Source: Dehalococcoidia bacterium (GTDB taxonomy: Bacteria > Chloroflexota > Dehalococcoidia > Lucifugimonadales > Lucifugimonadaceae). Taken from it: DNA of 10,808 nucleotides. This document shows positions 5,982-10,808 of this stretch, piece after piece. Made by a program: the position numbers and the translations under genes. Numbering within the stretch: the stretch's first letter is position 1; each line of letters begins with the position of its first letter. The stretch lies in NCBI GenBank assembly GCA_012270805.1, contig JAAXHR010000268.1:8103-18910 (forward strand), written 5' to 3'. Below the pieces are notes generated by a model that saw only the letters and a list, made by a program, of their open reading frames with translations, searched no databases and was not told the origin of the DNA.

Positions 5982-8900
5982 ATGGAACTTCAACACCCCC
6001 CAACTAATTCCGATTCGGACCAACAACGCGATAACGCGTCTGTTAAAGACGCGGCAGATGAGGGCTCGCCGTCTGACGCGCACTCGGAAGTCATACCCGA
6101 ATGGCACCCGAGCATCAATATCCACATCGGGAGGCGCAGAACCGCGTCGGCTGCATCCGTCGATTCTGACCATCTGACCGCCGATGTAGCGGATGGTCAC
6201 GATGCTGCGAGCCGCGTTTCACCGAGCCGTCGACGGCTAGACCTGATTGATGTCGCCCTCGGCGCCATCTTGATTCTCGCCCTCGTTCTGCGGATATTTG
6301 GTACGGACTGGGACCAAGGCGGCCTGTACCATCCCGACGAGCGCGACTTTCTGGGGCGCGCGGAACAACTCGATTTTGCGCAGTTGACTGAACCAGGATT
6401 ATTGACGCCCGAATCTCGACTTAATCCGCAATGGTTCAACTATGGCAGCCTGCCGTTATACGCGCTTGCGGCATGGAAATCGATAGCTTCCCCGTTTACA
6501 GACAAGGACTGGAACCTTTTCGACCTCCGATTCCCTGGACGGAACTTAGCGGCCATCGCCGACACGATCACTGTCTTTTTCGTTTTCCTATTGGCATCGC
6601 GCCTAGTCGGAGACCGCCGTGCCGGTCTGTTAGCCGCATTGTTGACCGCGTTGGCGGTTATACACATCCAGAACGCGCACTACACCGCCGTCGACGCGCC
6701 GATGACGATGTTCATAACCGCGACAGTCTACTTCTCAACGCGGTTAGCCCAAGAACGCAAACAGTCGGATGCATTGTTGTCGGGCGTGATGCTCGGATTG
6801 GCAATCGCGACCAAAGTCACAGCGGCTCCCGTCGCCCTCGCCGTGGCGACCGCGCATCTACTCGTGCTCATCGGACCCAGCATCGCGTCACGGGGAGCCG
6901 TCAGCGTAACGCCCAACGACGTAAAACTCGCGCTCCGATACGCCGTCTTGACCGGCTCCGTGGCGGTCATTGCACTGTTGGTGACCCAGCCGTACATGAT
7001 CATCGATTGGGAGACCTACTTCTCGAACATCTACCGCCAATCCGAGATGGTCAGACGCGTGATTGATTTCCCGTTCACTCGGCAATACATCGATACACCC
7101 GCGTTCCTTTATCAGATGCGCCAACTGTCGACTTGGGGTTTGGGCATATCCCTCGGCATCGCGGTCTGGCTCGGTCTCATCTGGGCATTGGCGCGCACAC
7201 TTGTCACACGCGACCTGGCGTTTGTCGTCGTGTTGTCGTTCTTGCTCCCGTACCTCTTGATCAACGGCCAGTTCGAGGTCAAGTTCCTTCGCTACATGCT
7301 TCCGGTTACTCCGTTTTTAATTGCCTTCACCGCCGCCGCGATCTGGTGGGCCAACTCAGACTTGTTGCCGAGACTTCACAAAGCATTCCGCTTTGGCGCT
7401 TATGTCCTTGGTGTTGTCGCATTCCTGCTCCTCGCGCACTACACGATCGCCTACCTCAACGTCTTCAGCGGTGCGCACCCGGCTCAAGACGTATCACGAT
7501 GGCTTCGCGAAAACGCCGAACCGGGAACGGTCGTGATCCAGGAACACTGGGAAGAGGGCATACCCAACATAATCGGTTTCCGAATGCACCAAAAGTTGCC
7601 GATGTACGAACCCGACAGCCGAGCCAAGTTTTCAGAGGTTGCTCGGCTAATGGAGGGCGCCGACTATCTAGTGCTCTATAGCAACCGGCTCGCGGCGACG
7701 ATCCCCAGATTACCCGAACGTTACCCGGTATCAACCAGCTTCTACGAAAAATTGTTCAGCGGCGAGTTAGGCTACAAGACCATCTACTCATCGGTGCGAG
7801 TGCCCGAACTTTTAGGCGTCGTCTATTGGGACGATCCGTACGAACGAGTCCCGTTTGGAGTCCCTGACGGCTACACGAAACCGCGCGGCTCACTCTACAA
7901 CTGGGACTGGTTCGGATGGGCGGATGAGAGCTTCACGGTCTACGAGCACCCGCACACCATCGTTTTTCAGAACACCGAAAAACTCAAGCAGATCGAGTAC
8001 CTCAGCCGGATCTACGAAGGTCAGTCGCCTGACGACCTCAACCGCGTTCTAGCTGGTGGAGTCGGGCTGGTATACGAAGACGGTCAGGCGAGAATCCAAC
8101 GTTCGGGCGATAGTTGGAACACCATATATTTCCTGAAGGACTTGCCGAATGAGTTGGCATGGCTCGTGTGGATGTTCGCGGTTCAAATCATCGCCTTGGC
8201 GGCGTGGCCGTTGACATATGTCGTATTCCGTCCGTTCGCTGACCGCGGGTACCTCTTCAGCAAATCGTTGGGCCTGCTGATCGTCGCTACCATCGCATGG
8301 CTGTTCGCGAGCTTCGGCATTATCGGCTTCAACACCATTACCGTCGGAATCGGCATCGTCCTGCTCGCAGCTGTTTCTTTCACCATCTTCTGGAAGATCG
8401 GGGACGAGATCGTCATCTTCATGAAAGCGAACTGGAAGACTATTGCCGTCGCCGAGTTGGTCTTCCTCGTGGCGTTCCTTGTTTTCTTTGCGATCCGGCT
8501 TGCCAACCCGGACCTCTGGCACGCGTGGCGCGGCGGTGAAAAGCCGATGGACCTCGCGTATCTGAACGCCATCACACGATCGACCATAATGCCGCCCTAC
8601 GACCCGTGGTTCGCCGGCGGATATCTCAACTACTACTACTACGGCCAGTTCATCATCGCGTCGTTGATCCGCATGACCGGAATCATCCCATCGGTCGCGT
8701 ATAACCTGGCGGTACCGCTGATCTTCGCGCTATCCGCAACTGCCGTCTACACGATCGCTTACAACTTGGTCGCCATGGCGATGCGGGCTCGCGGCACAAT
8801 CCGGCTCGGCAAAGTCCCGATAATGTTCGGCATCATCGCGGCATTGTTAGCTGTAGTAGCCGCGAACATCGACGGTTTAGCCCAAGTCGGTGCCGGTCTT

Positions 8901-10484
8901 TACGACTCCTATTTCAAGGACCAAAATTTCCCGCAGTTCGATTACTGGCGCAGCACGCGGCTGTTCGAACGAGATGTCGGCGGCAACGAGATCACCGAGT
9001 TCCCGTTCTTCACATTCCTTTACGCGGATTTGCATGCCCACATGATCGCCATCCCCTTCGCGATGTTGGCATTGGGGCTTTCCATAGCCGCCTTTCTCCG
9101 CGCTGGCATGGAGAAGTTATCGCGATTCGAAACGCTTGCTTCGCTGGTTCTGTTAGGCATCGTCGTCGGCTCGTTGCGCCTCATAAACTCCTGGGACTAC
9201 CCGACCCAGATCCTTCTCGCTGCCGGCTTCATTTTCATAGGCGAGTTCCTCTACGGTCACCGAGGCAAGTTGATGGGCATCGCTCACGCCATCGGCAAGA
9301 CCGTTATCGTCGGCATCGTCGGATACGTCGTGTACCTCCCGTTCCACAGCAACTTCGAACTCTTCAACAACGGAGTTGAACTCAGCAAGTTCCAGACGTC
9401 GCTCTGGCGCTATCTGGTTATCCACGCGATATTCCTCTTCGCACTCGGCTCCTGGCTGATCATCGAATGGCGCCGCGGCACGTTCCGCTTCGACTCGATC
9501 GTCGGAACACTCAAAAACGATCTCGGTTACCCGAATTGGGCAAACACCGCCATTGTTGGCGCGTTCGGTGTGGTGTGGATCGCCGTCATCATCTCATACC
9601 CGCACTACATCACCGTGATTGCCACTCTTACAGCTGCCGCTATATTGGCGCTGACCGGGCTCATGGCATATCTGCGCAGACACCCCGGACAACGCTACAT
9701 AATCATCACCGTCGCCCTGGCGATGATGGCGATGTTGATCGCCGCGGGAGTCGACATCATCACCGTCAAGAACGATATCGGACGTCAGAATACGATCTTC
9801 AAGTTTTACATCCAAGCTTGGTGGTTGCTGGCGATTGCAACGAGTTACGCCTTGTGGCGACTCTGGGATGTCGGCGCGTTTATCACACGCAACATGAGCT
9901 CCGCCAAAGCGTTATGGATATCGGTTTTCGCGATTCTCGCAGTAGGGGTCTTCATCTATCCCGTCATGGCGACGGACGTTCGGTTGGACGACCGTTTCAA
10001 CATCATCGGACCAGGTATCGATGGCGAAGCCTACATGGACCAAGCGCGTTACAGCACGAGGGGCATCGAGATTGAAATTGCTTCGGATAAACCAGGGATC
10101 GAGTGGTTGAGGGAGAATGTGGATGGGTCGCCAGTGGTGGTTGAAGCGCAGTGGGACCTCTACACATGGGCGAACCGTATTTCGATCTATACCGGGCTGC
10201 CGACCGTCTTGGGGTGGGATTGGCATCAGACGCAGCAACGACACGAGTACCGCTGGGAAGTGCAGCGTCGCAGGGCTGCCATCAACAACTTCTACACCAC
10301 CAGAGACATCAACGAAGCGCGTGAGTTCTTGGACGAATTCGATGTTAGATACGTCTATGTCGGAGAACTGGAACGTGGCGCCTATCCCTCCAGCGGCATC
10401 GAGAAATTCAACAACTCTGCTCAACTCAACCTACATCCAGTGTTCAGCAATGGCCCGGTAACCATTTACGAGTATCGTGGATAA
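5982..10484 (+). CDS. Giant polytopic membrane protein: GT-C (PMT/ArnT-like) glycosyltransferase half fused to a Chlor_Arch_YYY (DUF2298) half
   Basis: The product has 1500 residues. Residues 1-86 are hydrophilic and low in complexity and end in a basic SRRR. Residues about 87-490 are a GT-C-like membrane region. Right after the first membrane segment, HPDE (117-120) is the acidic first-loop motif typical of lipid-linked sugar transferases, and FNYGSLPLY (152-160) sits where relatives often have HGPLPLY. Residues about 491-720 are a soluble, probably extracytoplasmic domain. Residues about 721-1330 form a second membrane region with the hallmark DPWFAGGYLNYYYYGQF (about 874-890), ADLHAH (1015-1020), NSWDYPT (1069-1075) and NDIGRQNTIFKFYIQAW (about 1264-1280). 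A soluble tail carries TVLGWDWHQTQQR (about 1408-1420) and YVYVGELERG (about 1457-1466). ATG 5982 is the only ordinary start: an in-frame TAG lies at 5964 and no ATG/GTG/TTG follows before the first membrane helix. Sugar transfer is inferred from the N-terminal half; the role of YYY domains is unknown. Confidence 0.9.
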   Translation: MELQHPPTNSDSDQQRDNASVKDAADEGSPSDAHSEVIPEWHPSINIHIGRRRTASAASVDSDHLTADVADGHDAASRVSPSRRRLDLIDVALGAILILALVLRIFGTDWDQGGLYHPDERDFLGRAEQLDFAQLTEPGLLTPESRLNPQWFNYGSLPLYALAAWKSIASPFTDKDWNLFDLRFPGRNLAAIADTITVFFVFLLASRLVGDRRAGLLAALLTALAVIHIQNAHYTAVDAPMTMFITATVYFSTRLAQERKQSDALLSGVMLGLAIATKVTAAPVALAVATAHLLVLIGPSIASRGAVSVTPNDVKLALRYAVLTGSVAVIALLVTQPYMIIDWETYFSNIYRQSEMVRRVIDFPFTRQYIDTPAFLYQMRQLSTWGLGISLGIAVWLGLIWALARTLVTRDLAFVVVLSFLLPYLLINGQFEVKFLRYMLPVTPFLIAFTAAAIWWANSDLLPRLHKAFRFGAYVLGVVAFLLLAHYTIAYLNVFSGAHPAQDVSRWLRENAEPGTVVIQEHWEEGIPNIIGFRMHQKLPMYEPDSRAKFSEVARLMEGADYLVLYSNRLAATIPRLPERYPVSTSFYEKLFSGELGYKTIYSSVRVPELLGVVYWDDPYERVPFGVPDGYTKPRGSLYNWDWFGWADESFTVYEHPHTIVFQNTEKLKQIEYLSRIYEGQSPDDLNRVLAGGVGLVYEDGQARIQRSGDSWNTIYFLKDLPNELAWLVWMFAVQIIALAAWPLTYVVFRPFADRGYLFSKSLGLLIVATIAWLFASFGIIGFNTITVGIGIVLLAAVSFTIFWKIGDEIVIFMKANWKTIAVAELVFLVAFLVFFAIRLANPDLWHAWRGGEKPMDLAYLNAITRSTIMPPYDPWFAGGYLNYYYYGQFIIASLIRMTGIIPSVAYNLAVPLIFALSATAVYTIAYNLVAMAMRARGTIRLGKVPIMFGIIAALLAVVAANIDGLAQVGAGLYDSYFKDQNFPQFDYWRSTRLFERDVGGNEITEFPFFTFLYADLHAHMIAIPFAMLALGLSIAAFLRAGMEKLSRFETLASLVLLGIVVGSLRLINSWDYPTQILLAAGFIFIGEFLYGHRGKLMGIAHAIGKTVIVGIVGYVVYLPFHSNFELFNNGVELSKFQTSLWRYLVIHAIFLFALGSWLIIEWRRGTFRFDSIVGTLKNDLGYPNWANTAIVGAFGVVWIAVIISYPHYITVIATLTAAAILALTGLMAYLRRHPGQRYIIITVALAMMAMLIAAGVDIITVKNDIGRQNTIFKFYIQAWWLLAIATSYALWRLWDVGAFITRNMSSAKALWISVFAILAVGVFIYPVMATDVRLDDRFNIIGPGIDGEAYMDQARYSTRGIEIEIASDKPGIEWLRENVDGSPVVVEAQWDLYTWANRISIYTGLPTVLGWDWHQTQQRHEYRWEVQRRRAAINNFYTTRDINEAREFLDEFDVRYVYVGELERGAYPSSGIEKFNNSAQLNLHPVFSNGPVTIYEYRG

Positions 10485-10506
10485 AGGAAACCCGGGATTT
10501 GAGAAG

Positions 10507-10808
10507 ATGCGAACGCCTGCAATCGAAACTGCGTCAAAAGCCATCAAAGCAGTGCTCGATTTCATGGTGCCTGTTGTTTGTGTCCACTGCGGCGCCGAGG
10601 GATCTCTATGGTGCGACCAGTGCATGGAGAGCACCCCGAAACTCACTGGCAACACATGCGTTAAGTGTGGAGAACGTACTTCAGAGAACCTTAAACTTTG
10701 TGGTGATTGCGCTACCTTGCCGCCACCTTTGGACCGCCTCGTGCCGATATATCGCTATGGCGGTTCAGCAAGGAGTGTTGTCCACGCGCTCAAATATCGT
10801 CACGTAAC
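10507..10808 (+). CDS. comF: ComF-family protein (zinc ribbon plus phosphoribosyltransferase-like), C-terminus outside window
   Basis: The first 100 residues of a ComF-type protein are visible. ComF proteins are cytosolic, have a PRTase-like fold, and are needed for DNA uptake in competent bacteria, though they are widespread in species not known to be competent. Four cysteine pairs form two zinc-ribbon-like clusters: C25/C28 with C36/C39, and C51/C54 with C65/C68. They are followed by the typical IYRYGGSARSVVHALKYR (81-98). The PRPP-binding motif expected further on is beyond the window end. ATG 10507 lies 22 bases after the stop of the membrane-protein gene in the same direction, so the two are probably cotranscribed. 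There is no well-spaced Shine-Dalgarno; GAGAAG directly touches the ATG. Confidence 0.9.
   Translation, partial: MRTPAIETASKAIKAVLDFMVPVVCVHCGAEGSLWCDQCMESTPKLTGNTCVKCGERTSENLKLCGDCATLPPPLDRLVPIYRYGGSARSVVHALKYRHV

Noticed and set aside
5793..6200. Minus-strand open frame of 135 codons bridging the divergent gap
   Set aside because: It overlaps the start regions of two well-supported genes and its translation is Arg-rich without domain features.
6431..7066. Plus-strand open frame of 211 codons inside the GT-C/YYY gene
   Set aside because: It is a shifted-frame shadow of a clear membrane-protein gene; its translation is rich in Arg, His and Pro and shows no domain pattern.
7133..7681. Plus-strand open frame of 182 codons inside the GT-C/YYY gene
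   Set aside because: Shifted-frame shadow with an Arg-rich, low-plausibility translation; the real frame carries family motifs on both sides.
8049..8522. Minus-strand open frame of 157 codons antisense to the GT-C/YYY gene
   Set aside because: Highly charged Asp/Glu/Arg-rich antisense translation, typical of the complement of hydrophobic coding sequence.
9467..10075. Plus-strand open frame of 202 codons inside the YYY half
   Set aside because: Shadow frame rich in Arg and His; the FKFYIQAW motif of the YYY domain lies in the other frame over the same bases.
9912..10424. Minus-strand open frame of 170 codons antisense to the YYY tail
   Set aside because: No recognisable domain, and it lies fully within a well-supported gene.

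Overview
The window reads as ordinary, densely packed bacterial chromosome. The best lineage guess is Chloroflexota, possibly a SAR202/Dehalococcoidia-type genome. The strongest clue is a 1500-residue membrane protein that joins a GT-C glycosyltransferase-like half to a 'Chlor_Arch_YYY' (DUF2298) half, a domain known mainly from Chloroflexi and archaea. A Gre transcription factor with an extra recombinase-like N-terminal domain and frequent GTG/TTG starts fit this but do not prove it. I see no mobile element, CRISPR array, tRNA or rRNA, and no gene-free stretch longer than about 205 bases.

Minus-strand block (bases 5875 down to 1). In transcription order it holds a class IV PLP aminotransferase (5875-4940), an EamA/DMT permease (4835-3945), and a MaoC-like hydratase (3906-3463). 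A 203-base gap follows, with a promoter candidate and two small dyads. Then come a Gre-type elongation factor fused to a core-binding-like domain (3259-2420), a TerC-family membrane protein (2347-1334), and a large-type FAD-linked glycolate/D-lactate oxidase (1337 to beyond base 1). The last two overlap by 4 bases (GTGA) and are probably translationally coupled. The block may be two transcription units: aminotransferase-permease-hydratase, and Gre-TerC-oxidase.

Plus-strand block (5982 to the end). Across a 106-base divergent gap lies the 4.5-kb GT-C/YYY fusion gene. After 22 bases comes a ComF-family protein with two zinc-ribbon-like Cys clusters, cut by the window end.

The genes do not form one recognisable pathway. 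The minus block mixes amino-acid/amine and acyl-CoA metabolism, small-molecule transport, transcript-cleavage rescue, metal/envelope homeostasis and hydroxyacid oxidation. The plus block concerns the cell envelope (probable lipid-linked sugar transfer) and DNA uptake or a phosphoribosyltransferase-like function. I found no convincing multi-gene undescribed system. The two items most worth following up are the architectures of the Gre fusion and the GT-C/YYY fusion.
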